Notes: generated by a model from the letters alone, not told the origin. Shown: positions 33,360 to 43,880, counted from the first letter of the stretch. The stretch: DNA of 47,280 bases from Clostridiales bacterium (GCA_029338615.1 JAQYAS010000122.1:1-47280); one strand, 5' to 3'. A program made the numbers and translations.

Positions 33360-35180
33360 ATGAAAGAAGTAAAACAGCCAAAGAAGCCGTTGATATTTTA
33401 TTATCTGATAGTGCTTATCATAATAATGGTTCTCAATTTCATATTTGTCCCATGGTTTACTGAGAGAAGTATAGAGGATGTGGACTACGGTACATTCATA
33501 TCTATGACAGAGGACAAGAAGATCGATGAGGTAGATATTGAGACTCAGTCAAATGTCATCTATTTCACAGGCAAGGATGACAAGAAGGTGTACAAGACTG
33601 CTATGGTGAGTGATGAGAACTTAACCGAGAGACTTTACAAGTCGGGAGCCAAGTTCTCAGGTCAGGAGATCAAGCAGACATCACCGATACTCAGTTTTAT
33701 ACTCAGTTGGATAGTGCCTATACTTATATTCACATTACTTGGAAGAATGCTTGCCAATCAGATGATGAAGCATGCCGGAGGCGGCAAGAATTCTATGATG
33801 TTTGGAATGGGCAAGAGCAATGCGAAGATATATGTTAATTCCACAGAGGGAATAAAGTTTACAGATGTCGCCGGAGAGGATGAGGCAAAGGAGAATCTGA
33901 CTGAGATAGTTGAGTATCTTCACAATCCCGGAAAGTACAAGGAGATCGGTGCTTCCATGCCTAAGGGTATTCTCCTTGTGGGCCCTCCGGGAACAGGTAA
34001 GACCATGCTTGCAAAGGCAGTAGCGGGCGAGGCGAATGTGCCGTTCTTCTCAATGTCCGGTTCAGAGTTCGTTGAGATGTTCGTAGGTATGGGTGCTTCA
34101 AAGGTAAGGGATTTGTTCCAGCAGGCAAAGGAAAAGGCTCCATGTATAGTGTTCATCGATGAGATAGATGCCATAGGTAAGAAGAGAGACGGACAGATAG
34201 GCGGCAATGATGAGCGAGAGCAGACGCTTAACCAGCTTCTCACCGAGATGGATGGATTCGAGGGCAACAACGGAGTCATCATCCTTGCAGCAACCAACAG
34301 ACCGGATTCACTTGATCCGGCGCTGCTCAGACCGGGAAGATTTGACAGGCGAGTACCTGTGGAGCTGCCAGATCTCAAGGGACGTGAAGATATACTCAAG
34401 GTTCACGCCAAGAAGGTCAAGATAGGAGACAATGTAGACTTCAATAAGATAGCCAGAATGGCATCAGGTGCATCAGGTGCCGAGCTTGCAAATATTGTAA
34501 ATGAGGCTGCACTCAGGGCGGTAAGAGCCGGCAGAGGCTTCGTGACACAGGCCGATATGGAAGAGAGCATAGAGGTCGTAATTGCAGGTTATCAGAGAAA
34601 GAATGCGATACTTACAGACAAGGAGAAGCTTGTCGTGTCATACCATGAGATCGGACATGCGCTTGTAGCTGCCAAGCAGACTGATTCGGCTCCTGTCCAG
34701 AAGATAACCATAGTTCCAAGAACGTCAGGTGCGCTTGGTTACACTATGCAGGTGGATGAGGGTAACCATTATCTGATGACGAAGGAAGAACTTGAAAATA
34801 AGATAGCGACACTCACAGGAGGTCGTGCTGCTGAGGAGATAGTGTTTGGATCTATAACAACCGGAGCATCGAATGATATAGAGCAGGCAACCAAGATAGC
34901 GAGATCCATGATCACCAAGTATGGAATGAGTAAGGACTTCGATATGGTAGCCATGGAGGTTGAGACTAACAAATATCTTGGCGGTGATTCATCACTTTCA
35001 TGTTCTGCTGAGACACAGACACTTATAGACAAGAAAGTGGTAGAGCTTGTCAGAAAGCAGCATGAGAAGGCCGCAACAATCATTCTTGAGAACAGAGCAA
35101 AGCTTGACGAACTTTCAAATTATCTGTATCAGAAGGAGACGATCACAGGCGATGAATTTATGCAGATATTGAACTCTTGA
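33360..35180 (+). CDS. ftsH: ATP-dependent zinc metalloprotease FtsH
   Basis: 606 residues. Membrane-anchored hexameric AAA+ protease for quality control of membrane and regulatory proteins. TM1 ([18 protein letters not shown]), a short extracytoplasmic domain and TM2 ([15 protein letters not shown]) precede the AAA domain: Walker A GPPGTGKT, Walker [11 protein letters not shown], and the second region of homology [20 protein letters not shown]. The zinc motif is HEIGH, the usual form being HEAGH. The start is ATG 33360 with GAGGAGG 8 nt upstream; the frame's upstream extension lies in the structured leader. The 3' end is duplicated downstream as 24-bp repeats. Confidence 0.97.
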   Translation: MKEVKQPKKPLIFYYLIVLIIIMVLNFIFVPWFTERSIEDVDYGTFISMTEDKKIDEVDIETQSNVIYFTGKDDKKVYKTAMVSDENLTERLYKSGAKFSGQEIKQTSPILSFILSWIVPILIFTLLGRMLANQMMKHAGGGKNSMMFGMGKSNAKIYVNSTEGIKFTDVAGEDEAKENLTEIVEYLHNPGKYKEIGASMPKGILLVGPPGTGKTMLAKAVAGEANVPFFSMSGSEFVEMFVGMGASKVRDLFQQAKEKAPCIVFIDEIDAIGKKRDGQIGGNDEREQTLNQLLTEMDGFEGNNGVIILAATNRPDSLDPALLRPGRFDRRVPVELPDLKGREDILKVHAKKVKIGDNVDFNKIARMASGASGAELANIVNEAALRAVRAGRGFVTQADMEESIEVVIAGYQRKNAILTDKEKLVVSYHEIGHALVAAKQTDSAPVQKITIVPRTSGALGYTMQVDEGNHYLMTKEELENKIATLTGGRAAEEIVFGSITTGASNDIEQATKIARSMITKYGMSKDFDMVAMEVETNKYLGGDSSLSCSAETQTLIDKKVVELVRKQHEKAATIILENRAKLDELSNYLYQKETITGDEFMQILNS

Positions 35181-35256
35181 TATTAGCAGATATTAAACTC
35201 TTAATATTAACAGATATTGTACTCTTAATATTAGATATTGAACACTTAATATTAAT
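35164..35256 (+). repeat. Four 21-24 bp tandem repeats starting inside the ftsH 3' end
   Basis: Units start at 35164, 35188, 35212 and 35233, each beginning AGATATT and containing ACTCTT or ACACTT and AATATT. The first unit carries the last ftsH codons and its TGA stop. The other three are noncoding copies just before the terminator, suggesting slipped-strand expansion of the gene end. Confidence 0.8.
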
Positions 35257-35262
35257 AGAAGT

Positions 35263-35315
35263 TAAAAAAGGAGCGTAGCAATATACAGATTGTATAATGT
35301 TATGCTCCTTTTTAT
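35263..35315 (+). terminator. ftsH terminator
   Basis: AAAAAGGAGCGTA pairs with TATGCTCCTTTTT (one G-U) across a loop of about 23 nt. Confidence 0.85.
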
Positions 35316-35381
35316 GGATAGAACTTATAATTCACAAATTGTGTTATTGTGGTATGCAGAGGTGACTGAAAAATAAAAGTA

Positions 35382-36077
35382 TTAAGTCAGTTCTTCATGG
35401 TCTAGCTCTAGTAGCTTGAAATGATTTTTCTTAAATTCGATGAGCCCCTCACTCTGCATATTGGACAGTTCCTTGGACAGGGCGGTTCTGTCTACATTCA
35501 GGTAGTCGGCAAACTGTTCCCTGTTAAAAGGGATATCAAATTCTGTTGTGCCCAATGAACTGGCGAGTCCAGAGAGATAATAGCTCACCCGCTCGCGGAT
35601 CTTCTTTGGCTTTATATAGAAGATATGCAGAGAGAGTGTGAGACTTCTTCTGGATGATAGAAGAAGCAGGTTCTTAAGCATCTGGAGATGCCATGGATAA
35701 CTCGTGTATTTCCCGGACATGATATGCTGCGCATTCAGCAGAAACACGATGGTTGGCTCTGTGGCTCTGGCATCGATCATCAGTTTATGACCTGAAAGAG
35801 CATAGGTTTCCCCAAAAACTTTTCCGGGAAGCGCAGAACTTAAGACACTTTTTGATCCCCAGTAGTCCACATTCTCGACTATTACACGTCCCTTGATGAC
35901 AATTCCAAGTTCTTCTGTTGTTTCGCCGGCTTTAAAAATAGCTGAATTATATCTGTAATAATGTTCCCGTAGAATTCCAAGGTCCATCATGGTTTTGATG
36001 TCACTTTCAGATAAGCCGGTAAAAGCCATCATGTTCAGCACATCAGCCATTTCGTACTTAGGTATCTTCAGTTTCAT
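35382..36077 (-). CDS. Crp/Fnr family transcriptional regulator
   Basis: 231 residues. N-terminal cyclic-nucleotide-binding-like beta roll (FKAGETTEELGIVIKGRVIVENV ... GKVFGETYALSG), a dimer helix, and a C-terminal winged HTH (FNREQFADYLNVDRTALSKELSNMQSEGLIEFKKNHFKL). There is no N-terminal Cys cluster, so it is not an FeS Fnr. The effector is unknown; relatives respond to redox, heme, NO or small molecules. AGGAGG precedes the ATG. It is divergent from pflB, and a perfect 13-bp palindrome in the gap is a candidate binding site, so control of pflB is likely (inference). Confidence 0.92.
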   Translation of the reverse strand: MKLKIPKYEMADVLNMMAFTGLSESDIKTMMDLGILREHYYRYNSAIFKAGETTEELGIVIKGRVIVENVDYWGSKSVLSSALPGKVFGETYALSGHKLMIDARATEPTIVFLLNAQHIMSGKYTSYPWHLQMLKNLLLLSSRRSLTLSLHIFYIKPKKIRERVSYYLSGLASSLGTTEFDIPFNREQFADYLNVDRTALSKELSNMQSEGLIEFKKNHFKLLELDHEELT

Positions 36078-36204
36078 ATGTGATTACCTCCTATCACTTT
36101 ATATTGTACCCCACACAATCCAATATCACCATATATAGTAGAATGCGAAAAAAGCTAATTATTGAAAAAAATAATAAAAAAAGTTGCTATTTTCTATATT
36201 TCGT

Positions 36205-36239
36205 GGTTGTAACAACCGAATTTATAGGTAAAGTATAAT
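36205..36239 (+). promoter_or_regulatory. pflB promoter region with palindromic operator
   Basis: GGTTGT-A-ACAACC (36205-36217) is a perfect inverted repeat ending 16 bp before the -10 TATAAT (36234-36239). It takes the place of a recognisable -35 box, which is typical of activator-dependent promoters. A-rich tracts at about 36149-36182 could act as an UP element. The adjacent Crp/Fnr protein is the obvious candidate. Confidence 0.5.
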
Positions 36240-36363
36240 ATACTAGCATCATAAAAGCAAGGAATGTGATAAGCATTATTGAATTATAGAAGATAATTCT
36301 GTATAATAAGTAAATAGTGTGTCACATTTTCACATATTACATCATTGAAAGGAGATTAAAACA

Positions 36364-38637
36364 ATGTTACAGAATCAGGAATGGGAATCATTCAACGGCA
36401 GACTCTGGAAGGAAGAGTGTAATGTAAGAGACTTCATCCAGAACAACTACACACAGTACAATGGAGACGAGAGTTTCCTTGAGGGACCAACAGATGCTAC
36501 AAACAAGCTTTGGGATAAGCTTCAGGCACTTCAGAAGGCAGAGAGAGATAACGGTGGAGTATTGAAGGAGGACGCAGATGTTGTATCTGGTCTTACATCA
36601 TACGGCCCTGGCTACATCGATCCAGAGACAAAGGATCTTGAGAAGATCGTTGGTCTTCAGACAGATGAGCCACTTAAGAGAGCATTTATGCCATACGGTG
36701 GTATTAAGATGGCTGAGGAAGCTCTTGAGATGTATGGATACACACCAAATGAGAACTTCCATAAGATCTTCACAGATTATCACAAGACACATAATCAGGC
36801 AGTATTTGATGCTTACACAGATGAGATGAGAGCAGCAAGAAAGACTCATATCGTAACAGGTCTTCCTGATACTTATGGTCGTGGACGTATCGTAGGTGAC
36901 TACAGAAGAGTTGCTCTTTACGGTGTTGACCAGCTTATCGCTTGGAAGAAGGAAGATAAGAAGAACTGTGGATGCGGTACTATGACAGACGATATCATCC
37001 GTCAGAGAGAAGAGCTTGCAGAGCAGATCAAAGCCCTTGAGGGAATGAAGGCTATGGCTCAGATTTACGGATATGATATTTCAAGACCAGCTGCTAACGC
37101 TAGGGAAGCAGTTCAGTGGTTATACTTTGGATACCTTGCAGCTATCAAGACACAGAATGGTGCAGCAATGTCAGTAGGACGTGTTTCAACATTCCTTGAC
37201 ATTTATATTGAGAGAGATATGAAGGCTGGTATTCTTACAGAGTCAGAGGCTCAGGAGCTTATCGATCATCTTGTTATGAAGCTTCGTATGGTTAAGTTCG
37301 CAAGAATTAAGTCATACAATGAGCTCTTCTCAGGAGATCCTGTATGGGCTACACTTGAGGTTGCCGGTATCGGTATGGACGGACGTTCAATGGTAACAAA
37401 GAACGACTTCAGATTCCTTCACACACTTGAGAACATGGGACCTTCACCAGAGCCAAACCTTACAGTGCTTTACTCATCAGCTCTTCCATACGCATTTAAG
37501 AGATATGCTGCATGGATTTCAGTTGAGACAAGCTCAATCCAGTATGAGAATGATGATGTTATGAAGCCAGTATGGGGCGATGATTACTCAATCTGCTGTT
37601 GTGTATCTGCTACACAGACAGGTAAGGAGATTCAGTTCTTCGGAGCTCGTGCAAACCTTGCAAAGTGTCTCCTTTACGCTATCAACGGTGGTAAGGACGA
37701 GAAGTTCCTTGGCAAGGATGGCAAGCCAATGCAGGTAGGCCCTGAGTATGCTCCAATTACATCAGAGTATCTTGATTACGATGAGGTAATGGCTAAGTAC
37801 ACAAAGATGCTTGACTGGTTAGCAGACATCTATGTAAATATTCTTAACCTCATTCACTACATGCATGACAAGTATTACTATGAGGCAGCTGAGATGGCAC
37901 TTATCGATACAGATGTACGTCGTACATTTGCTACAGGTATTGCAGGATTCTCACATGTTATCGATTCACTTTCAGCAATCAAGTACGCAAAGGTTAAGGT
38001 TATCCGTAACCCAGAGACAGGACTTGCTGAGGACTTCGAGATCGAAGGCGAGTTCCCTAAGTATGGTAACGATGATGACAGAGCTGATAACATCGGTGTA
38101 TGGCTTCTTCATGAGTTCATCACAGACATCAAGAAGAGACACACATATCGTAATTCAGAGCCTACAACATCTATCCTTACAATCACATCAAACGTTGTAT
38201 ATGGTAAGTTCACAGGTAACCTTCCTGATGGAAGACGTGCTTGGACACCATTTGCACCAGGTGCTAACCCAAGCTATGGCGCTGAGACATCAGGTCTTCT
38301 TGCATCACTTAACTCAGTTGCTAAGATTCCATATGTATGGTCACTTGACGGTATTTCAAATACACAGTCAATGAACCCTGCAGCACTTGGACATGATGAC
38401 AATGAGAGAGCTGAGAAGCTTGTAAGCGCTATGGACGGATACTTTGATCAGGGTGCTCATCACCTTAACGTAAATGTATTCGGTAGAGATAAGCTCATTG
38501 ATTGTATGGAGCATCCAGATAAGCCAGAGTATGCTAACTTCACAATCCGTGTATCAGGATATGCTGTTAAGTTCATATCACTTACACGTGAGCAGCAGCT
38601 CGACGTTATCAGCAGAACATTCCATGAGTCACTTTAA
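36364..38637 (+). CDS. pflB: Formate C-acetyltransferase (pyruvate formate-lyase)
   Basis: 757 residues. Glycyl-radical enzyme cleaving pyruvate with CoA to acetyl-CoA and formate in anaerobic metabolism. The active-site cysteines are in [14 protein letters not shown], and the radical glycine in [11 protein letters not shown] near the C-terminus. AAAGGAG precedes the ATG. Strong codon bias suggests high expression. It has its own terminator, so the activase gene pflA 300 bp downstream is probably transcribed separately. Confidence 0.98.
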   Translation: MLQNQEWESFNGRLWKEECNVRDFIQNNYTQYNGDESFLEGPTDATNKLWDKLQALQKAERDNGGVLKEDADVVSGLTSYGPGYIDPETKDLEKIVGLQTDEPLKRAFMPYGGIKMAEEALEMYGYTPNENFHKIFTDYHKTHNQAVFDAYTDEMRAARKTHIVTGLPDTYGRGRIVGDYRRVALYGVDQLIAWKKEDKKNCGCGTMTDDIIRQREELAEQIKALEGMKAMAQIYGYDISRPAANAREAVQWLYFGYLAAIKTQNGAAMSVGRVSTFLDIYIERDMKAGILTESEAQELIDHLVMKLRMVKFARIKSYNELFSGDPVWATLEVAGIGMDGRSMVTKNDFRFLHTLENMGPSPEPNLTVLYSSALPYAFKRYAAWISVETSSIQYENDDVMKPVWGDDYSICCCVSATQTGKEIQFFGARANLAKCLLYAINGGKDEKFLGKDGKPMQVGPEYAPITSEYLDYDEVMAKYTKMLDWLADIYVNILNLIHYMHDKYYYEAAEMALIDTDVRRTFATGIAGFSHVIDSLSAIKYAKVKVIRNPETGLAEDFEIEGEFPKYGNDDDRADNIGVWLLHEFITDIKKRHTYRNSEPTTSILTITSNVVYGKFTGNLPDGRRAWTPFAPGANPSYGAETSGLLASLNSVAKIPYVWSLDGISNTQSMNPAALGHDDNERAEKLVSAMDGYFDQGAHHLNVNVFGRDKLIDCMEHPDKPEYANFTIRVSGYAVKFISLTREQQLDVISRTFHESL

Positions 38638-38703
38638 TTTCTAGTTAACTCTAGACTTTTAGAGAAGTTATAGATGATTTGTCATATATAACAGTAAACC
38701 ATG

Positions 38704-38737
38704 GTCCCGGGGATAACATCTCCGGGACTTTTTTTAA
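38704..38737 (+). terminator. pflB terminator
   Basis: GTCCCGGGGA and TCCGGGAC form a GC-rich stem around a 7-nt loop, followed by seven Ts. The rest of the gap to pflA (38738-38934) is AT-rich, with no further element recognised. Confidence 0.92.
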
Positions 38738-38934
38738 AAAATCAGATGGTAAATATTGGGATTGATACAAAGAATTAGAACATAATTGTATATATGGCTG
38801 GAAGCGATACTATCCATATTGCGAATATAAATAAAAGATCAGTGCATACTAAGATTTGGATTGGATGTTTGCTGATTGATTAACTTGTAATTTAATTTGA
38901 AAATAATATGAAAAGGAAGAACTTGAGGTGAAAT

Positions 38935-39777
38935 ATGTCTGATAAGAAACAGGTATTAGGATATGTCCATTCAACAGAGAGTTTCGGTGCGGTTGATGGT
39001 CCGGGCATAAGATTTGTAGTTTTTTTACAGGGCTGCAAGATGAGATGTAAATATTGTCACAACCCAGAGACATGGAATCTTGTGACAGACTATAGCAAGC
39101 TATACTCAGATGACACGAGTGATGCTGAGAAGGCAGAGCTTTTGAAGAAGATAGACGAGAATACGAAACTGCTGAAGGATAAGGGTGTTTCCATCGATGT
39201 GAGAACTCCTGAGGATCTGTTAAAGCAGGCACTTCGTTATAAGCCATATTGGAAAAACGGCGGTGGTATAACTGTCAGTGGTGGAGAGGCGTTGCTTCAG
39301 ATGGATTTCCTCATTGAGTTTTTCAAGCTGGCAAAGGCTGAAGGTATTCATACTACTATAGATACTGCGGGTAATCCGTTTACAAGAGAAGAGCCTTTCT
39401 TCTCAAAATTCAATGAACTCATGAATATCACAGATCTTTTCCTGCTTGACATCAAGCAGATCAACGATGACAAGCACAGAGAACTGACAGGATTTTCGAA
39501 CAGTAATATTCTTGATCTTGCGCAGTATCTGTCAGATAACGGCAAGCATATGTGGATCAGACACGTGCTTGTTCCAACCATCACAACTGATGAGGATGAT
39601 CTGAAGAAGACAAAGGAGTTCATCGATACTCTTAAGACTGTAGACAAAGTTGAGGTACTTCCATATCACAAGCTCGGAATCACTGAGTGGGAGAGACTTG
39701 GAATACCATATAAGCTTGAGGGAATTGATCCACCTACAGAGGAGCAGCAGAAGCTTGCCAAGGGTATTCTGGAATAA
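38935..39777 (+). CDS. pflA: Pyruvate formate-lyase-activating enzyme
   Basis: 280 residues. Radical SAM enzyme that makes the glycyl radical on PflB. The 4Fe-4S cysteines are in the CxxxCxxC motif GCKMRCKYCHNPETW. TVSGGEALLQ contacts SAM, and LLDIKQINDDKHRELTG and VLPYHKLG are typical of PflA. It is longer than E. coli PflA (246) through an insertion of about 30 residues after the cluster motif (DYSKLYSDDTSDAEKAELL region). GAGGTGA precedes the ATG. Confidence 0.97.
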   Translation: MSDKKQVLGYVHSTESFGAVDGPGIRFVVFLQGCKMRCKYCHNPETWNLVTDYSKLYSDDTSDAEKAELLKKIDENTKLLKDKGVSIDVRTPEDLLKQALRYKPYWKNGGGITVSGGEALLQMDFLIEFFKLAKAEGIHTTIDTAGNPFTREEPFFSKFNELMNITDLFLLDIKQINDDKHRELTGFSNSNILDLAQYLSDNGKHMWIRHVLVPTITTDEDDLKKTKEFIDTLKTVDKVEVLPYHKLGITEWERLGIPYKLEGIDPPTEEQQKLAKGILE

Positions 39778-39838
39778 ACTCAAGAATAAGAACTGGAAAA
39801 AGAATTTAAAGTTTAATTTATAAATATATTTGTGTTGA

Positions 39839-39910
39839 GACACAGGTGCTATATAAGATGTTAAACCGTTATAACAGGGGGCATTTTATATAGTACCTGT
39901 GTCTTTTTTC
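39839..39910 (+). terminator. Very long-stemmed pflA terminator
   Basis: GACACAGGTGCTATATAA (39839-39856) pairs with TTATATAGTACCTGTGTC (39886-39903) over 18 bp with one mismatch, followed by TTTTTTC. The loop is 29 nt. It also isolates the following AraC remnant from pflA transcription. Confidence 0.88.
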
Positions 39911-39927
39911 ATTTTCATAGGTAAGCG

Positions 39928-40245
39928 GTGATATATCAACAAACATACAGGGGACGGGCGGAGATCAGAGTAAATGATGGCAAATATGCATATATGAAGC
40001 CAGGTACACTCTGTATAGAGTGGCATCAGGAGGCGGGCAAGAGCTTTAATTTCTATGATGACATATATGGTGGTCTGGAGATAGTGATAAGTGTCGACAA
40101 TATCAGCGGTGAGGATGAGGCATTTCTGGGAAGAGTAGGGATCGATGCGGAAAGTATCAGAAAAGCCTGTGAGCAGAATGGTCAATACTATATCGGCGAG
40201 TGCCAGGACCGGCTACGGCATGCATTTGATGATTTGAGAGAATAG
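39928..40245 (+). pseudogene. AraC-type regulator remnant: sensor domain without DNA-binding domain
   Basis: 105 residues from GTG 39928, preceded at once by an in-frame TAA. The sequence IYQQTYRGRAEIRV, KYAYMKPGTLCIEWHQEAGKSFNF and YGGLEIVISVD matches the N-terminal arm of AraC regulators in which a cupin-like domain precedes two HTH motifs. Both the expected beginning and the whole C-terminal HTH region are missing, and the next 230 bp (40246-40477) contain no AraC HTH sequence. It abuts the pflA terminator. Either a decayed gene or a stand-alone ligand-binding fragment. Confidence 0.55.
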
Positions 40246-40477
40246 TTATGTAGCGTGGGGAATATTTGTAATAATAAGTGGTCTTATTGCATCATTTGCG
40301 GATGTGCCTCTTGTCATGCCAAATCAAAGTGAAAATCTGAAATCCCTTTTTGCGTGAAAATAAGTTTAGCAAAATTAATCAGTAAGCAGTGGCTAGGTGT
40401 ATGCAAAAGAAGTTATAATATATAATTAAAGTATTACAAACACGTTATATCACTGCAAAATATATGGGGAGTAAATT

Positions 40478-41692
40478 ATGTATAAGATAGACGAGAACGC
40501 ATGGGATGAAAAATATGTACTGCTTATACCAGCCATGCTGGATGCTCATTTTCCTTTGATAAAGTACGCTTTTTTTTCAAAGGATTATCATCCGGTCATA
40601 CTGTCAAATGAGGATCATATCACGGATGTGGGACTTAAGTATGTGAACAATGATATGTGTTATCCGATTGTGTTAAATGCCGGGCAGATGATAGATGCAC
40701 TGCAGTCAGGAAAGTACGACATCAACCGAACAAGACTTCTCATGCCGACGGCGGGGGATGCATGCAGGGGAGCTAATTATCTACATGTGTTAAAGGAATC
40801 GGTGAGAAAGGCAGGATTTGACAGGTCAAAGATACTATCCCTGAATGTTAAGGGGCTGGAGAAGGACTGTCAGATGCGCGTGCAGCCATTCATGGTGTGG
40901 AGAGCACTGTTCGGACTCTTTTACGGAGATATGCTCATGCTGCTCCTCAATCAGACAAGACCCAATGAGGTGAAAAAGGGACAGTCACAAAGGATGTGGC
41001 AGAAGTGGATAGATATCCTGTCCAGAGATCTGAAAGAGGGAAAGAATCTGACACTAGGCAGCATGAAACGAAACTTTGTCAGGATTGCCAGGGATTTTTC
41101 GCGGATAAAGCTACATGATAAGAGGAAACAGCGTGTTGGGATAGTTGGTGAACTGTACATAAAATATTGTCACTTGGGCAACTGGGATATGATAAAGTTC
41201 CTTGAGTCAAATGAATGTGAGAGCCATACAAATGGGCTTTCATGGTATGCCATGTACTATATGGATTCACACCTCACAGACAATATGACATTTGAATCTC
41301 TTCTTTACAAGGCGGGGCTGAAGTTCTTCGGCAGCCTGCAGAGAGCAATGATAGAGGTGCTTAGAAAATATGGGTTCTATACCATGGAGGATTTTTTCAC
41401 GATGAAGCGTGAGGCTTATGGGTATGTGAGCTGGGGCTACAAAACAGGAGATGGCTGGCTCATCGGCGCGGAGATAACGGGACACATACTCCATGAGTGT
41501 CCGAAGGTTCTGGCGGTTCAGCCATTTGGCTGTATGCCTAATCACACATGTGGAAGAGGTTTGTACCCTTCACTTCAGAAGAAACTGCCGCAGGGCATGA
41601 TAGTGAGTTGCGATGTAGATTCCAGTGGTTCAAAGCTGAATGTCTACAACAGGGCGAGGATGCTGGTGGACATGCCACTGAGAAACAAATAA
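40478..41692 (+). CDS. 2-hydroxyacyl-CoA dehydratase-type protein (COG3581/DUF2229-like)
   Basis: 404 residues. Conserved cysteines sit in NNDMCYPIVLNAGQM, GDACRGANYLHV and NHTCGRGLYPSLQKKLPQG, matching the FeS-cluster-binding dehydratase-related proteins of the COG3580/3581 group. These usually occur fused to, or next to, a BadF/HgdC ATPase activator. No activator gene lies within the window, so its partner is elsewhere or absent. Substrate unknown. GGGGAG lies about 8 nt before the ATG. Transcribed alone ahead of the response regulator. Confidence 0.75.
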   Translation: MYKIDENAWDEKYVLLIPAMLDAHFPLIKYAFFSKDYHPVILSNEDHITDVGLKYVNNDMCYPIVLNAGQMIDALQSGKYDINRTRLLMPTAGDACRGANYLHVLKESVRKAGFDRSKILSLNVKGLEKDCQMRVQPFMVWRALFGLFYGDMLMLLLNQTRPNEVKKGQSQRMWQKWIDILSRDLKEGKNLTLGSMKRNFVRIARDFSRIKLHDKRKQRVGIVGELYIKYCHLGNWDMIKFLESNECESHTNGLSWYAMYYMDSHLTDNMTFESLLYKAGLKFFGSLQRAMIEVLRKYGFYTMEDFFTMKREAYGYVSWGYKTGDGWLIGAEITGHILHECPKVLAVQPFGCMPNHTCGRGLYPSLQKKLPQGMIVSCDVDSSGSKLNVYNRARMLVDMPLRNK

Positions 41693-41862
41693 ATGACAAA
41701 CGGTGGTGAACATAGCGACAATTGAGGTTCATTGAGTTGTCATAATGTGAATGTAAATAGAAAACGATTGAAACAGGTTATAGACAAGTGTGCTGGTACG
41801 TGTGGTTGTCAATATGTGTGTGTTTGACGACAAATTATAATACACATAATGGAGGAACGGAC

Positions 41863-42525
41863 TTGAAAAAGATATTTGTGGTGGAAGATGACGAGAGCAT
41901 CTGTGAGGAGCTTGTGCAGATACTTGAGAATGAGGGCTATGAGGCTGAGAGTCTTAAGAGCTTTGACAATACAAAGGACAATATATTGAAAGCGGCACCA
42001 AATCTGGTGCTCATGGATATCAATATTCCGGGGATAAACGGCAGAAACCTAGTGAAGGAGATAAGAAAGGAATCTGATGTGCCTATCATCATGGTTACAA
42101 GCAGGACTTCCGAGATGGATGAGGTGCTGTCCATGAGTTATGGCGCGGATGATTATATAACAAAGCCGTACAATCCGACGATACTCTTGCTCAGGATAGC
42201 GGCGGTGCTCAAGCGCATGGAGGGCAGCCAGAATACGGCATCATACAGAGATGCGGAGGTCAACTTCAGCAAGGGGACTATCAGCAAAGGTGATCAGGAG
42301 ATGGTTCTCACCAAGAATGAGATGATCATATTCCAGCTGCTGCTTGCCAACAGGGAAAAGATAGTGTCGCGGGATGAGATCATGACAGATCTGTGGGACA
42401 ATGACGAGTTTGTAAATGACAATGCGCTCACGGTAAATATAAGCAGGCTCAGGGGGAAACTGGCGGATCTTGGATATGATGATGCCATAGAGACCAGGAA
42501 GAAGCAGGGATACCGGCTTGTGTGA
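41863..42525 (+). CDS. BceR-type response regulator (OmpR family)
   Basis: 220 residues. Receiver domain with acidic pocket EDDE near the N-terminus, phospho-acceptor D52 in LVLMDINIPG, and the conserved Lys in DYITKPYN. The C-terminal OmpR-type winged helix ends with TRKKQGYRLV. The start is TTG 41863 with GGAGGA 6 nt upstream; the frame extends 25 codons further without support. Encoded before the BceS-type kinase and the BceAB transporter, with which it forms one peptide-resistance module. Probable target: the TTACA-N4-TGTAA site before the ABC genes. Confidence 0.9.
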   Translation: MKKIFVVEDDESICEELVQILENEGYEAESLKSFDNTKDNILKAAPNLVLMDINIPGINGRNLVKEIRKESDVPIIMVTSRTSEMDEVLSMSYGADDYITKPYNPTILLLRIAAVLKRMEGSQNTASYRDAEVNFSKGTISKGDQEMVLTKNEMIIFQLLLANREKIVSRDEIMTDLWDNDEFVNDNALTVNISRLRGKLADLGYDDAIETRKKQGYRLV

Positions 42526-42688
42526 CAGGTTGGGGGTGTGAATAACATTTGCGAGCGTGTGCTTAGACCACTGAGCAGTGCATATGTTTGTGCTTGTAGC
42601 TGAATAATAGGTCTGTGTATATTCTCATGGATGATAAGTGGGATTGTATATCATTTACAGCGACAAAAGATTGGAGTAATTTGGCAAA

Positions 42689-43705
42689 ATGAAATTTGGT
42701 AAGTATATAAAGGACAAACTTGGAATAATTGCGGGATATGCGGGATTTGTGATATTCACATATCTGCTCATGATGGCGTTTCACTCACAGTTACAGATGA
42801 GAATTATGTTCGTCATCGTGGCTGTGATATTTGTCATCTCGGTTATCGCTTTCGATTATCTGAGAAAATATAAGTTCTACGACAGTCTGGTTGGACATCT
42901 GGATGAACTGGATCAGAAGTATCTCATACTTGACACTTTGGACGAGCCTGACTTCTACGAGGGGAAGCTGGTGTATTCAGCTATGTACGACATCAACAAG
43001 TCCATGACTGAGAATGTGAGAAAGTACAGGGACAGCGTGGAGGATTTCAAGGATTTTATAGAGATCTGGGTTCACGAGATAAAGCTTCCAATAGCCAGTC
43101 TGGTGCTCATGTGCCACAACAACAGGGATGTGATCACGAGAAAATATGTGGATCAGGTCGCAAGGCTTGACGCGTATGCAGATCAGGTTCTCTACTATGT
43201 GAGGGCAGAGCATGCATCGGCAGATTACAGATTTGCCGAGACAAATCTTAAGAATGTCATCGGAAGGGTGGCTGTGAAGAACAAGGATATGCTGCTTGAT
43301 GGTGACATATCGCTGAATGTTCATGATGTGGATGAATGTGTTGTGACGGATTCAAAATGGCTTGAGTTTATGGTAAATCAGATCGTGAGCAACAGCATCA
43401 AGTATATAGACCGAGGACAGGAAAAGACTATAGAGATCTGGGTTGAACCGGTGGGTGACGGCAAGGCTCTTCACATAAAGGACAATGGAATAGGTATACC
43501 ACAGTCTGATATTCCACTTGTGTGCAAGAAATCATTTACCGGGGAAAATGGTCGGAAACATGCAAAATCTACAGGTATGGGCCTTTATATAATAGACAAT
43601 CTGTGCAGGCAGCTGGGACATAAGCTGAATATAGCGTCAAAGGTGGATGAATACACAGATGTGAGTATAGTATTTGGACATAATGATATATACAAGATTG
43701 GGTGA
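42689..43705 (+). CDS. BceS-type intramembrane-sensing histidine kinase
   Basis: 338 residues. Two closely spaced transmembrane helices at about 13-31 and 37-55 leave almost no external loop, the hallmark of BceS kinases, which read the state of the transporter instead of binding ligand. The phospho-His is near residue 130 in WVHEIKLPIASL. ATP-binding motifs follow: NQIVSNSIKY (N), DNGIGIP (G1), STGMGLYII (G2). The Shine-Dalgarno is weak (TTGGAG about 11 nt away). It lies 163 bp after the response regulator. Confidence 0.9.
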   Translation: MKFGKYIKDKLGIIAGYAGFVIFTYLLMMAFHSQLQMRIMFVIVAVIFVISVIAFDYLRKYKFYDSLVGHLDELDQKYLILDTLDEPDFYEGKLVYSAMYDINKSMTENVRKYRDSVEDFKDFIEIWVHEIKLPIASLVLMCHNNRDVITRKYVDQVARLDAYADQVLYYVRAEHASADYRFAETNLKNVIGRVAVKNKDMLLDGDISLNVHDVDECVVTDSKWLEFMVNQIVSNSIKYIDRGQEKTIEIWVEPVGDGKALHIKDNGIGIPQSDIPLVCKKSFTGENGRKHAKSTGMGLYIIDNLCRQLGHKLNIASKVDEYTDVSIVFGHNDIYKIG

Positions 43706-43761
43706 TATAAAAATTGCGTTTTGTGATAGTGGGATACCAGATCTGGTGAGCGTCCCCAAGG

Positions 43762-43775
43762 TTACAGAATTGTAA
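43762..43775 (+). promoter_or_regulatory. BceR-type operator TTACA-N4-TGTAA
   Basis: TTACA-GAAT-TGTAA matches the inverted-repeat motif TnACA-N4-TGTAA described for BceR-like regulators. It lies 105 bp before the BceA-type gene. No copy was found before the response regulator gene. TAATAA at about 43782-43787 could be the associated -10. Confidence 0.65.
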
Positions 43776-43880
43776 TGTTAGGTAATAATGAAAAAAGGAC
43801 AATTGCTTTCAAAATGTGTAAACTGCAAATATGTTCAATGGTGAGAGCAGTAATAAACAAACATTTGAGGAGGCATTTCA

